Origin: Anderseniella sp963787895 | GTDB lineage: Bacteria; Pseudomonadota; Alphaproteobacteria; Rhizobiales; Aestuariivirgaceae | Assembly (NCBI GenBank): GCA_963787895.1 | Contig: CAWBEX010000007.1 | Location: forward strand, 558,001-622,000 | DNA: 64,000 nt | Direction of reading: 5' to 3' | Shown: positions 33,454 to 42,097 of the stretch, piece after piece | Layout: the number at the start of each line of letters is the position of its first letter | How positions within the stretch are numbered: the first letter of the stretch is position 1 | Translations under genes and position numbers: made by a program | The notes under the pieces: generated by a model | The model's input: only the letters and a program-made list of their open reading frames with translations | Told to the model about the DNA's origin: nothing | Database searches by the model: none

Positions 33454-33482
33454 CCCTGCCCACCGGTTGTCGGTGAGCAGGG
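33454..33482 (-). terminator. Terminator after xsc
   Basis: On the minus strand CCCTGCTCACCG pairs with CGGTGGGCAGGG (one mismatch) around a 5-base loop and is followed by TTTTGTTTT. It lies about 45 bases beyond the xsc stop. Confidence 0.85.
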
Positions 33483-33527
33483 TGTATGTTGCATTTGCCA
33501 GCCTTGTGCGTGGCTGGTCAGAACTTC

Positions 33528-35306
33528 CTAGACTGCGCCGGCTTGCGGACGCATGTCCTTCGGGTCGATGCCAGCCACCGCGACCGGTGCCTTCATGGCA
33601 TCGCGGCGGAACGGTTCGCCCAGTTCCTGGTTGATCATCGCTTCGATGAATGTGGTCACGCCCTTCTTCTGGTCTTCAATAGCCTTGTCCAGAGCGGCTG
33701 TGAGTTCTTCCATCGTGCGGGCCACGACGCCTTTCAGCCCGCAGGCATCGGCAATCTTGGCGTAGCTCACGTCTTCGTCCAGTTCGGTGCCGACAAAGTT
33801 GTCCTGATACCACAGCGTTGTGTTGCGCTTTTCAGCGCCCCACTGGTAGTTGCGGAACACCACCATGGTGATGGCTGGCCATTCCTTGCGTCCAACAGCC
33901 GTCATTTCATTCATCGAAATGCCGAATGCGCCATCGCCGGCAAACCCAACAACCGGTGTGTCAGGGCAGGCAATTTTGGCGCCGGTGATGGACGGGAAGC
34001 CATAACCGCAGGGGCCAAACAAGCCCGGTGCGAGATATTTGCGGCCGGTCTCGAAAGTCGGATATGCGTTGCCGATGGCGCAGTTGTTGCCAATGTCGGA
34101 AGAGGTGATGGCGTCCTTTGGCAATGCCGCCTGTATGGCGCGCCATGCCATGCGCGGGCTCATCCACTTCGGCTTGGCGTTACGAGCGCGCTCATTCCAG
34201 GTCGTGCCCGGATCATCGTCTTCGTGATCCATCGACGATAAAGTCTGCAACCATGCAGACTTTGTCTGGTGGATCAGCGCTTCACGGTCCTTGCGTCCGG
34301 CATCACCCGCAGTCGGTGCCAGCTTGTCCAGGATCTGTTCAGCAACTGCACGCGCATCACCCTGGATTCCGACACTGACCTTTTTGGTCAGGCCGATGCG
34401 GTCGGAGTTGATGTCGACCTGAATGATCTTGGCATTCTTTGGCCAGTAGTCGATGCCGTAGCCGGGCAGGGTGGAGAACGGGTTCAGGCGGGTGCCAAGT
34501 GCCAGCACCACGTCTGCCTTGGAGATAAGCTCCATGGCTGCCTTGGAACCATTGTAACCCAGTGGGCCCGCGCCCAGAGGGTGTGAGCCAGGGAATGCAT
34601 CATTGTGCTGATAGCCTGAACAAACCGGCGCTGACAGTCGCTCGGCCAGTAGGCGGGAAGCCTCGATTGCACCACCGATAACCACGCCTGCTCCGTTCAG
34701 GATGACAGGAAACTTTGCCTCTGAAAGAAGCTTTGCAGCCTCGCTGATGGCAGCTTCGCCACCACGCGGACGCTCCAGGCGGACAATCTGGGGAAGCTCA
34801 ATGTCTATCACCTGTGTCCAGTAATCGCGCGGGATGTTGATCTGGGCCGGTGCGCAACCGCGCCATGCCTTTTCGATGACCCTGTTCAGGACTTCCGCCA
34901 TGCGCGAGGGATCACGCACTTCTTCCTGGTAGCACACCATGTCTTCAAACAGTTTCATCTGCTCGATTTCCTGGAAACCGCCCTGGCCAATTGTCTTGTT
35001 GGCAGCCTGCGGTGTTACCAGCAGCAGCGGCGTGTGGTTCCAGTAGGCAGTCTTTACAGGTGTCACGAAGTTGGTGATGCCGGGGCCGTTCTGGGCGACC
35101 ATCATCGACATTTTGCCGGATGCGCGGGTGTATCCGTCTGCCATCATGCCGGCATTGCACTCGTGGGCGCAGTCCCAGAACTTGATGCCGGCCTTGGGGA
35201 ACAGGTCCGAAATTGGCATCATGGCTGAGCCGATAATACCGAACGCATGCTCGATGCCGTGCATCTGGAGCACTTTGACGAATGCTTCTTCCGTGGTCAT
35301 TTTCAT
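33528..35306 (-). CDS. xsc: Sulfoacetaldehyde acetyltransferase
   Basis: Thiamine-diphosphate enzyme cleaving sulfoacetaldehyde with phosphate to sulfite and acetyl phosphate, the key step of taurine and related sulfonate dissimilation. The 592-residue protein is full length. It opens MTTEEAFVKVLQMHGIEHAF, has the Xsc-type GPGITNFVTPVKTAYWNHTP, the ThDP/Mg segment GFAGDGAFGISMNEM and YQWGAEKRNTTLWY. The RBS AGAGGAT lies before two in-frame ATGs (35306, 35300). Two GTGCCAG motifs lie 85-101 bases upstream, and a strong terminator follows. Product fates are covered in the window by pta, soeABC and perhaps the TauE/SafE permease. Confidence 0.96.
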   Translation of the reverse strand: MKMTTEEAFVKVLQMHGIEHAFGIIGSAMMPISDLFPKAGIKFWDCAHECNAGMMADGYTRASGKMSMMVAQNGPGITNFVTPVKTAYWNHTPLLLVTPQAANKTIGQGGFQEIEQMKLFEDMVCYQEEVRDPSRMAEVLNRVIEKAWRGCAPAQINIPRDYWTQVIDIELPQIVRLERPRGGEAAISEAAKLLSEAKFPVILNGAGVVIGGAIEASRLLAERLSAPVCSGYQHNDAFPGSHPLGAGPLGYNGSKAAMELISKADVVLALGTRLNPFSTLPGYGIDYWPKNAKIIQVDINSDRIGLTKKVSVGIQGDARAVAEQILDKLAPTAGDAGRKDREALIHQTKSAWLQTLSSMDHEDDDPGTTWNERARNAKPKWMSPRMAWRAIQAALPKDAITSSDIGNNCAIGNAYPTFETGRKYLAPGLFGPCGYGFPSITGAKIACPDTPVVGFAGDGAFGISMNEMTAVGRKEWPAITMVVFRNYQWGAEKRNTTLWYQDNFVGTELDEDVSYAKIADACGLKGVVARTMEELTAALDKAIEDQKKGVTTFIEAMINQELGEPFRRDAMKAPVAVAGIDPKDMRPQAGAV

Positions 35307-35390
35307 ATGAAATTATCCTCTCCTGAATTCACTCTGGCGCAGCCTCAGGTAGCCCTGTGCTCATTGCAGAAGTACTAGTGGCAGATGTAG

Positions 35391-35407
35391 GTGCCAGCCA
35401 GTGCCAG
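35391..35407. promoter_or_regulatory. Direct GTGCCAG repeat upstream of xsc (probable MocR operator)
   Basis: GTGCCAG occurs at 35391 and again at 35401, a 10-base (one helical turn) period. The same heptamer occurs several times in front of the mocR gene at 36791. MocR/TauR regulators commonly bind direct repeats. The site is about 90 bases upstream of the xsc start. Confidence 0.6.
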
Positions 35408-35454
35408 TTTTTGGAAAGCTGATGGACAGGTCTCTATTATTGAGACTAAAAATC

Positions 35455-36177
35455 TCAATTTGAAGGATTTTGCGTGTGTGGATAGTCTCTCCCACGTATC
35501 CATGTGTCGTCTCTGGATAGAAAATCCTTCAGGGTTTTACCCGGCTCGGCCTTGAAGGCTTCGTTCTCGACCTCGAAATGCTGGATGCGATCAAGCCGGA
35601 AGGTACGGAAGTCATTGCGCAACTCGCACCAGCCGGCCATCAGCCAGATTGGGCCGAAATAGGCCAGCGAAAGGGGCCGCACCTTGCGCAATGTGGCGTC
35701 TTGGTTGGCATCGTGATAGCCGATTGTCACAATGCGCGCATCACGCACGGCCGCCCGCAGAAGCGCCAGATCGAAGCATATCGGCTCCATCCGGTGATGC
35801 GAGGGTGCCAGCAGCGCGGTGTTGGTCATGTAGGTGCGAAGTTGTTCCGGCAGCACCGCTTCCACCTTGGCAATCACGTCAGTGGCCGCTCCGGCAAGCT
35901 CCTTGTCGCCCCATGACTGCACAATCCGTGCACCCAGCACCAGGGCTTCGATCTCGGTTTCCTTGAACATCAGGGGCGGCAGGTCATAGCCTGCGCGCAT
36001 CACATAACCAATGCCAGCTTCTCCTTCGATCGGCACGCCTGAAGTCATCAAATCCTGAATGTCACGATAAATGGTGCGGTCGGAAACCTCGAAATGCTCG
36101 GCCAGGTCCCTTGCCCGTGTTAGCGGCTTGCGGCGCATGAACTGAATGATTTCGAACAGCCTGTCAGCGCGGCGCAT
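35455..36177 (-). CDS. HTH/WYL-domain transcriptional regulator (YafY-like)
   Basis: 240-residue regulator. The ATG at 36177 sits behind GGAGG/AAGGG. The N-terminal HTH_11 winged helix contains LAEHFEVSDRTIYRDIQDL. The C-terminal WYL domain (from about residue 125) contains VTIGYHDANQDATLRKVRPL and LMAGWCELRNDFRTFRLDRI. WYL proteins sense ligands through the C-terminal domain. The target is unknown; the divergent DUF1127 gene and its own promoter are candidates. Confidence 0.92.
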   Translation of the reverse strand: MRRADRLFEIIQFMRRKPLTRARDLAEHFEVSDRTIYRDIQDLMTSGVPIEGEAGIGYVMRAGYDLPPLMFKETEIEALVLGARIVQSWGDKELAGAATDVIAKVEAVLPEQLRTYMTNTALLAPSHHRMEPICFDLALLRAAVRDARIVTIGYHDANQDATLRKVRPLSLAYFGPIWLMAGWCELRNDFRTFRLDRIQHFEVENEAFKAEPGKTLKDFLSRDDTWIRGRDYPHTQNPSN

Positions 36178-36327
36178 GTGGCCCTTGCCTCCGTTTTTCC
36201 GATTGGATACCGGTAGCATAAGCCTACTGACATCATGCTGTCAGTAGGCAGTCTCGACTGCTGACAAGATGCTGTCAGCAGACATGGCGCATGGTGGCCT
36301 CATCGTAAACGCAACAGGAGAACCGCC

Positions 36328-36582
36328 ATGACTTCCCAAGCTTTGAACCATGCATTCGTCACGCTGCGCGCTGCTGCCGTATATGCTGGCGGGAGCGTTC
36401 GCAAGATTGCAAAGGCGCTGAAGAACCGGCGCGAAGCTGAAAGCCTTCTGGAAATGAGTGATGCTCATCTTTCTGACATCGGGCTAACGCGGGACGACAT
36501 CAGACAGGCGCTTCACTCGTCGTTGCTGAACGATCCCAGCCTGGAATTGTCGCGGCTTTACCGTTTGAACCGGTTTGATTGA
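36328..36582 (+). CDS. DUF1127 (YjiS-like) small protein
   Basis: 84 residues with the DUF1127 core ESLLEMSDAHLSDIGLTRDD near the centre, a short Arg/Tyr-rich region before it and RLNRFD at the end. RBS AGGAGA is at good spacing. DUF1127 proteins are small Arg-rich proteins, some linked to RNA or phosphate-related regulation in alphaproteobacteria. Here the gene is divergent from the WYL regulator and followed by a hairpin. Confidence 0.9.
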   Translation: MTSQALNHAFVTLRAAAVYAGGSVRKIAKALKNRREAESLLEMSDAHLSDIGLTRDDIRQALHSSLLNDPSLELSRLYRLNRFD

Positions 36583-36609
36583 CGCCGGCACATGTGTGAT
36601 GGCCCCGGT

Positions 36610-36635
36610 GCCCTCCCTTTGTTCCGGGGGAGGGC
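36610..36635 (+). terminator. GC-rich hairpin after the DUF1127 gene
   Basis: GCCCTCCC and GGGAGGGC form an 8-bp stem around a 10-base loop, about 30 bases after the DUF1127 stop. No clear T-run follows, so termination is likely but not certain. Confidence 0.5.
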
Positions 36636-36724
36636 GCTACGCTTGCTTTGATCTTGCACAGCGTTTCGGAATGGGCTGGCTACGGGCACTTGAAGCAAAC
36701 AACTGTCACAATGCTGCGTGACAA

Positions 36725-36785
36725 CTGGCACCCTTGGCGCTAACGTAGTGCCAGTCTTGTCGGTTTTCATGCCAGAGGGTGCCAG
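36725..36785. promoter_or_regulatory. Clustered GTGCCAG/CTGGCAC motifs in front of mocR
   Basis: CTGGCAC at 36725, GTGCCAG at 36748, ATGCCAG at 36769 and GTGCCAG at 36779. The last two are 10 bases apart, as at xsc, and 36748 to 36769 is two turns. The final copy ends 5 bases before the mocR ATG, consistent with autorepression. Confidence 0.6.
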
Positions 36786-36790
36786 AAAAC

Positions 36791-38290
36791 ATGCGCGATT
36801 GGTTGCTTCAAATCAAACGCGGCGAGTACGCCAGCCTGCAAACCCAGATCCGCGAAGCATTCGTTGCAGCAATTCTGGACGGCCAGCTGGGCCGAGAGGA
36901 GCCAGTGCCCTCGACCCGGAAGATGGCAAAGGTCCTGGGGGTTTCACGCAACACGGTAATGCTGGCTTACCAGGGGCTGCTGGATGACGGTTATCTGGTC
37001 GCCCGTGAACGGTCCGGATACTACGTATCGGACAAGGCGATCCCGCAGCAGGCATCCAAGGTGGCGCGCGATCCAGAAGTTGAGTTATCTCCCCATCGTG
37101 CGCCCAACTGGCAGGCCCGGTTTGCCCGTGACCCGGGCAAGCTGGAGAACATCGCAAAGCCGCTGGATTGGTCGAGCTACAAGTACCCCTTCATTTATGG
37201 CCAGGTCGATCACAACCTGTTTCCAATCGCTGAATGGCGCGAATGTGCCCGTCAGACACTCGGCAAGAGATGGTTTAACGCCTGGACAGATGATCATGGC
37301 GCCCACGATGACCCGCTGCTGGTGCAACAGATCCGCAGGCGTATCCTGCCGCGCCGTGGCATCATGGCCGCAGAAGACCAGATATTGGTGACCATGGGTG
37401 CCCAGCACGCGCTCTACATGATCTCCAGCCTGCTGGCCAAGCCAACCTCCAAAGTTGTGGTCGAAAATCCTGGCTTTCCGGATGCGCGCAACATTTTCTC
37501 ATTGCACACCAATGATGTTCACCTGCAACCAGTGGACGCGCAGGGTATGGTGCCTGACACCATCCCCGACGGTACAGAGATCGTGTTCGTCACGCCAAGC
37601 CACCAGGCGCCCACGACAGTGACGATGCCATTGTCCCGGCGGCTTGAGCTAATGGAGATGGCCCGTCAGAAGGACTTCATCATCATCGAGGACGACCATG
37701 AGTTCGAGACCAACTACGTCAACGAACCTTGTCCCTCGCTGAAGTCACTGGATGACGACGGCCACGTGATCTATGTCGGTTCGCTGTCCAAATCAGTGTT
37801 TCACGGGCTGCGCCTTGGCTTTCTGGTGGCACCCAGGGAGTTCATAGAACAGGCCCGCGCACTGCGCCGATTGATGGTGCGCCACCCGCCAAACAACAAT
37901 CAGCGAACAGCGGCGCTGTTCTTGTCACTTGGCCATCACGATACCTTGATCAGACGGCTGCACAGGGCCTACAGGGCGCGTTGGGAAATCATTGCAGCTG
38001 CAATGCAGAAGCATTTGCCCAACTCGACGAGAGTGCCAAGTTTTGGTGGGACCAGTTTCTGGGTAAAGGGGCCGGAAGGACTGGATGCCGAACTGCTTGC
38101 CGAAGCGGGCAAGGCGCATGGTTTGCTGATTGAGCCAGGCCGCATTTTCTTCGGCACGCCAAACCCGCCTCGCAACTATTTCAGGCTTGGCTTTTCTTCG
38201 ATAGAAGAGGACAAGATCGAACCGGGGATAGAGCTACTTTCAAGGTTGATAGAGGAGCAGCTTGCTGGCGCAAGTGAAGCAGCGGAATAG
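36791..38290 (+). CDS. MocR-family (GntR-HTH plus aminotransferase-like) regulator, TauR-like
   Basis: 499-residue MocR regulator. The N-terminal GntR winged helix (about residues 10-80) contains PSTRKMAKVLGVSRNTVMLA. The aminotransferase class I-like domain contains SLSKSVFHGLRLGF with the PLP Lys and IIIEDDHEFETNY with the Asp. The ATG at 36791 is preferred over a GTG at 36779. Members include TauR, GabR and PdxR; the shared GTGCCAG sites at xsc and upstream of this gene favour a sulfonate (TauR-like) role. It is followed two bases later by a class IV aminotransferase gene. Confidence 0.9.
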   Translation: MRDWLLQIKRGEYASLQTQIREAFVAAILDGQLGREEPVPSTRKMAKVLGVSRNTVMLAYQGLLDDGYLVARERSGYYVSDKAIPQQASKVARDPEVELSPHRAPNWQARFARDPGKLENIAKPLDWSSYKYPFIYGQVDHNLFPIAEWRECARQTLGKRWFNAWTDDHGAHDDPLLVQQIRRRILPRRGIMAAEDQILVTMGAQHALYMISSLLAKPTSKVVVENPGFPDARNIFSLHTNDVHLQPVDAQGMVPDTIPDGTEIVFVTPSHQAPTTVTMPLSRRLELMEMARQKDFIIIEDDHEFETNYVNEPCPSLKSLDDDGHVIYVGSLSKSVFHGLRLGFLVAPREFIEQARALRRLMVRHPPNNNQRTAALFLSLGHHDTLIRRLHRAYRARWEIIAAAMQKHLPNSTRVPSFGGTSFWVKGPEGLDAELLAEAGKAHGLLIEPGRIFFGTPNPPRNYFRLGFSSIEEDKIEPGIELLSRLIEEQLAGASEAAE

Positions 38291-38292
38291 CC

Positions 38293-39195
38293 ATGACTGA
38301 TTACTCCAAAGGTGCGGCCTGGATGAACGGCAAGATCATTCCTGTGTCTGAAGCCGCAATACCGGTTACTGACTGGGGGTTTACCCGCTCGGACTGTACC
38401 TACGACGTTTCGGCCGTCCGAAATGGCGCCTTCTTCCGGCTCGACGATTACCTGGACAGGTTTCAGACATCGCTGCAAAAGGTCCGCATTTCCGTGCCGC
38501 AAACCCCGCAGGACATGCGTGAGATCGTCCACGCGATCGTTGCACGTTCCGGGCTCCGTGACGCTTATGTAGCGCTTGTTGCGAGCCGTGGTGTACCGCT
38601 TGTTCCCGGCACCCGCGACCCGCGCCAGTGCGGCAATCATTTTTTCGCCTGGTGTATTCCGTATCTGCATGTGATCAGGCCCGAAGTTGCAGCCAGGGGC
38701 GCGCACCTGTTTGTGCCCGACGACATCCGTCGCATACCGCCAGACAGTGTTGATCCGACAGCCAAGAACTATCATTGGGGCGACCTTACGCGCGGCCTGT
38801 TTCAAGCACTTGATGCCGGTTTTGATACCGCCTTGCTGCTCGATCACCAGGGCAATGTGACCGAGGGGCCGGGGTTCAACGTATTCAGCCTGAAAGGCAA
38901 CACGGTGCGCACGCCTGATGCCGGTGTGCTCGAAGGGATCACCCGCCGCACGGTGCTGGAACTGTGCGCAGAGCTGGGTTTGGAAACCGAAGTGCGCGCC
39001 ATCAGGCTGGACGAGTTTCTGGAGTTGGATGAAGTGTTCACCGCAACGACAGCTGGCGGTGTGGCTCCAGTTGCGCGGATCAACGACCGGATATTCTCCA
39101 ATGATGCACCGGGGCCAGTAACACGGCGAATTGCCGAGACCTATGAAACATGGCTTGACCGGCCGGAATTGCGCCAGCCGGTCAGATATTCATAG
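38293..39195 (+). CDS. Class IV aminotransferase (D-amino acid/branched-chain type)
   Basis: Fold-type IV PLP enzyme (300 residues). It shows AAIPVTDWGFTRSDCTYDV, the likely Schiff-base Lys in DPTAKNYHWGDLTRGL, and GNVTEGPGFNVFSLKGNTV, followed by GVLEGITRRTVLEL. The family covers D-alanine, branched-chain and amine:pyruvate aminotransferases; the substrate cannot be told from sequence. It starts 2 bases after mocR and is therefore co-transcribed with it, perhaps contributing amino-group transfer in the regulated pathway. Confidence 0.9.
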   Translation: MTDYSKGAAWMNGKIIPVSEAAIPVTDWGFTRSDCTYDVSAVRNGAFFRLDDYLDRFQTSLQKVRISVPQTPQDMREIVHAIVARSGLRDAYVALVASRGVPLVPGTRDPRQCGNHFFAWCIPYLHVIRPEVAARGAHLFVPDDIRRIPPDSVDPTAKNYHWGDLTRGLFQALDAGFDTALLLDHQGNVTEGPGFNVFSLKGNTVRTPDAGVLEGITRRTVLELCAELGLETEVRAIRLDEFLELDEVFTATTAGGVAPVARINDRIFSNDAPGPVTRRIAETYETWLDRPELRQPVRYS

Positions 39196-39212
39196 GCAAA
39201 AGGACTTTCGGA

Positions 39213-39617
39213 TCAGGCAGCTTCCGCTCCAGATTCGATGCCGGCTCCATCGGGTTTCGGTGCTGCCTTGCCATTGCCCACCTTGAGTATCTTGCTGGTT
39301 GCGCTGGCAATGTCTTCAGCTTCGCATTCGGCTTCACGGACCAGTCCTTCAACTGCTTCGCTGCCAATTTCGCCAATGAAGTTGGCGTGGTTTGAATAGT
39401 CGGTCAGTGCAGATGAATAGAAGTCTGACCAGACTTCCATGAGTTCCATTGGTGTCTTGCAGTCCGCCAGCCGTGTCGGCATGGCGAAATCCGCTGCCAG
39501 CCTTTTGTTGATGAAGCTGGCATATTTGCCCTGGCATTCTCCAAGGCAACGAATGGCTTCCGCGCTGTAACGTGCAGCGTATTCCAGGGGTGTTTTGATT
39601 GCGCTTTCTTCGGTCAC
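39213..39617 (-). CDS. Phasin-family protein
   Basis: 134-residue amphipathic helical protein with the Phasin_2-like pattern YAARYSAEAIRCLGECQGKY and SDFYSSALTDYSNHANFIGE, ending in an Ala/Pro-rich tail. Phasins coat polyhydroxyalkanoate granules, though some small homologues have other roles. No PHA synthase is in the window. It converges on the class IV aminotransferase gene. RBS AGGAGG lies upstream of the ATG. Confidence 0.75.
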   Translation of the reverse strand: MTEESAIKTPLEYAARYSAEAIRCLGECQGKYASFINKRLAADFAMPTRLADCKTPMELMEVWSDFYSSALTDYSNHANFIGEIGSEAVEGLVREAECEAEDIASATSKILKVGNGKAAPKPDGAGIESGAEAA

Positions 39618-39745
39618 TTTAGGGCCTCCTGTTGTCTGTGTCTTTCCTTGCCAAACCCCCGTGGTTTATGGATGAACTTATAGACACACATCCGTGTCAG
39701 CATAGTGACGCAGATCAAATTTTCGGGCATTTCTGCACCCTGACG

Positions 39746-40213
39746 TCAAACTGGAAGCCCTTTCCAGGGTTTAACGGTTCGCAGTGCAAGCGACGATTGT
39801 ATGCGTGCAACATGGGGCAACCTGGTGATTGCCTGGCGGTGAATTCTCTCGTAGTCGGCTGCACTCGAAGCGGCAATCCGCAACAGGTAATCATATTGCC
39901 CGCCCATCAGGTGACACTCCAGTATTTCCGGCACCTGCAGCACGGCGTTTTCAAACGCCACAAGATTGAGCTCGGTTTGCGCTGTCAGCGATATCTCCAC
40001 AAAGAACTCAATGCTCAAACCAAGTTTGTCGCCGGCTAGCCTGGCGCCATATCCGGTAATGAGGCCGCGTCCCTCAAGCAGTTTGATGCGCCGGTGGCAA
40101 GCCGATGCCGACAGGTTGACCAGTCCTGCAAGTTCGGTGATTGAAAGCGAGCAGTCGGCCTGCAATTCCCGAAGCAATCGTTTGTCAGTTTTGTCAATTT
40201 TTGTGTCAATCAT
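39746..40213 (-). CDS. Lrp/AsnC-family regulator, probably of ald
   Basis: 155-residue feast/famine regulator. The HTH is ITELAGLVNLSASACHRRIK, and the C-terminal RAM domain contains LECHLMGGQYDYLLRIAASS. It is transcribed divergently from alanine dehydrogenase across a 124-base AT-rich gap, the usual arrangement for an alanine-responsive AldR/Lrp activator of ald. Confidence 0.93.
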   Translation of the reverse strand: MIDTKIDKTDKRLLRELQADCSLSITELAGLVNLSASACHRRIKLLEGRGLITGYGARLAGDKLGLSIEFFVEISLTAQTELNLVAFENAVLQVPEILECHLMGGQYDYLLRIAASSAADYERIHRQAITRLPHVARIQSSLALRTVKPWKGLPV

Positions 40214-40337
40214 TCTAATGAATCACAAGCACAATGAATAATTTTCACAATAATAGCAAATTGGTTGGAAATTTGGAGAATTTTTGCCATGCTAATTGGT
40301 GTATTGTCCCTCCGCACCCAGTATGGAGGAAATGGCG
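40214..40337. promoter_or_regulatory. Divergent lrp-ald promoter region
   Basis: 124 bases, markedly AT-rich (40214-40295), between the Lrp-family gene and ald. Lrp proteins favour such AT-rich sites. The ald RBS GGAGGAA is at 40325-40331. Confidence 0.55.
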
Positions 40338-41456
40338 ATGCTCATTGGTGTTCCAAAGGAAATCAAGAACAAGGAATTTCGCGTTGGCATGACGCCAACG
40401 TCCGTCCGCGAACTAGTCGAGGCCGGCCACAAGATGATTGTGGAAACAAACTGTGGCGTTGGTATTGGCATGGACGACGCCGCCTATCGCAAGGCTGGCG
40501 CAAAGATCATCAAGACGCCGGAGGAGATCTTCGCCAAGGCGGACATGATCGTGAAGGTCAAGGAACCACAGGCAAACGAACGCAAGATGCTGCGTGAAGG
40601 CCAGATCCTTTTCACCTACCTGCATCTGGCGCCCGATCCCGCACAGACGAAGGACCTGGTGAAGTCAAAGGCTACCTGTATTGCATATGAAACCGTCACC
40701 AGCCCGACCGGTGGTTTGCCTTTGCTGGCGCCAATGTCGGAAGTTGCCGGCCGGCTGTCAATTCAGGCTGGTGCCTATTACCTTGAAAAGGCCCATGGTG
40801 GTCACGGACTGCTGCTCGGCGGTGTTCCCGGTGTTGACCCTGCCAAGGTTGTTGTCATCGGTGGTGGCGTTGTGGGCCGTCATGCCGTTCATATCGCACT
40901 CGGCATGGGTGCCGATGTGTGGGTCATTGACCGTAACGTGGATGTGCTGCGTGCTCTGTGGAGCCAGTTCGGCCGTGCGCTCAACACGGTATACTCAACC
41001 AAGGACGCAATCGAGCGTCACTGCGCCGAGGCTGACCTGGTGGTTGGCGGGGTACTCATCCCCGGAGCTGCCGCCCCGAAGCTGATCACCCGCGAAATCG
41101 TCAAGTCGATGAAAGCCGGTTCAGTGATCGTCGACGTCGCCATTGACCAGGGCGGCTGTGCCGAAACGTCCAAGGCCACAACTCACGACGACCCGGTCTA
41201 CGTGGTGGACGACGTAATCCATTATTGTGTCGCCAACATGCCTGGTGGTGTGCCGAAGACCTCGACACACGCGCTCAATAACGTGACGCTGCCGTTCATC
41301 CTGCAGATCGCCAACAAGGGCTGGCGCAGGGCGCTGACGGAAAACCCGCATCTTTTGGCGGGCCTTAACGTGCATGCTGGCCATGTCACCTACAAGGCTG
41401 TGGCAGAGGACCTTGGCTACAAGTATATGGCGCCAGAAGAAGCTGTTCGCGTCTAG
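40338..41456 (+). CDS. ald: Alanine dehydrogenase
   Basis: NAD-dependent enzyme interconverting L-alanine and pyruvate plus ammonium (372 residues from MLIGVPKEIKNKEFRVGMTP). The family signature parts NCGVGIGMDDAAYRKAGA and VVVIGGGVVGRHAVHIALGM (Rossmann) are present. In taurine degraders Ald regenerates the pyruvate used by taurine:pyruvate aminotransferase, which fits xsc nearby. It is preceded by a strong RBS and followed by a strong terminator. Confidence 0.97.
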   Translation: MLIGVPKEIKNKEFRVGMTPTSVRELVEAGHKMIVETNCGVGIGMDDAAYRKAGAKIIKTPEEIFAKADMIVKVKEPQANERKMLREGQILFTYLHLAPDPAQTKDLVKSKATCIAYETVTSPTGGLPLLAPMSEVAGRLSIQAGAYYLEKAHGGHGLLLGGVPGVDPAKVVVIGGGVVGRHAVHIALGMGADVWVIDRNVDVLRALWSQFGRALNTVYSTKDAIERHCAEADLVVGGVLIPGAAAPKLITREIVKSMKAGSVIVDVAIDQGGCAETSKATTHDDPVYVVDDVIHYCVANMPGGVPKTSTHALNNVTLPFILQIANKGWRRALTENPHLLAGLNVHAGHVTYKAVAEDLGYKYMAPEEAVRV

Positions 41457-41499
41457 AGGCGTGTCTGCAAGTTTCTTTGTGGCCCAAAACACGATTGAG

Positions 41500-41528
41500 G
41501 CAGCCGGTTTGCACCGGCTGCCTTTTTT
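41500..41528 (+). terminator. Rho-independent terminator of ald
   Basis: GCAGCCGG and CCGGCTGC form a perfect 8-bp stem around six bases and are followed by a run of six T, about 45 bases after the ald stop. Confidence 0.93.
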
Positions 41529-41553
41529 AGTGTCGTTGCATATGGACTGGTGG

Positions 41554-41865
41554 TTAGTACCATCCATTGATGCAGCGGAAATAGCGGCGCTTCCAGTACC
41601 GCTTGCCTGTGTGGCGCCACTTGCGCTTCAGCCAGTGGCAATGGCCGAAACCGTAGCCGCCATACCACTGGTGGTGGTGGCGCCAGCGCCAGCCATGGGC
41701 CAGAATGATGTTGCCTTGCGCAACAGGGGCCGTGCTTGTGGCAGTACTGGCGGGCAGACTGGTTTTGGCAAGTCCGCCTGCAACTGACGCATTGGCAGCA
41801 GGTGATGCGGCCAGTGCCGCGCCAGCCACAATTGCCATCGCAATGAAGTTTCTTTTGGTCATCAT
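41554..41865 (-). CDS. Small exported Trp/Arg/His-rich protein
   Basis: 103-residue protein. Tandem ATGs at 41865 and 41862 follow AAGGAA. A signal peptide (FIAMAIVAGAALAASPAANA) is followed by a Ser/Thr/Ala linker and a basic aromatic C-terminus (WRWRHHHQWYGGYGFGHCHW, then KRRYFRCINGWY) with two Cys. The tail layout is reminiscent of the secreted proteins at 56245 and 56912, which also end in Trp/Arg-rich segments with a late RC motif. Function unknown. Confidence 0.75.
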   Translation of the reverse strand: MMTKRNFIAMAIVAGAALAASPAANASVAGGLAKTSLPASTATSTAPVAQGNIILAHGWRWRHHHQWYGGYGFGHCHWLKRKWRHTGKRYWKRRYFRCINGWY

Positions 41866-42097
41866 GGGATTTTTCCTTCTCTTCTTTGTTGACCGGCCGA
41901 TCTGTGCGGCCATCGTTGATAGGGAAACTAGCAGGATGCCAACCCGGCTGATGTGACGATGATCACAATCCGCTCGCATGTTGCCCGGATGCAACAGCGC
42001 TCAAGAAACAACTTATGCAGACAAAAACTGCATTGACTGGAGTAAACCGAGTGTCCAGATTGCCGCGGGGGGCGTATATAGGCAGGAGAGTGATTCA

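Noticed and set aside
33486..34241. 251-codon plus-strand ORF opposite xsc
   Set aside because: Antisense shadow of a highly conserved enzyme gene, with no recognisable protein features.
35440..35458. TTGAGA/TCTCAA hairpin as terminator of the WYL regulator
   Set aside because: Short 6-bp AT-rich stem that overlaps the stop codon with no clear T-run beyond it, so too weak to call.
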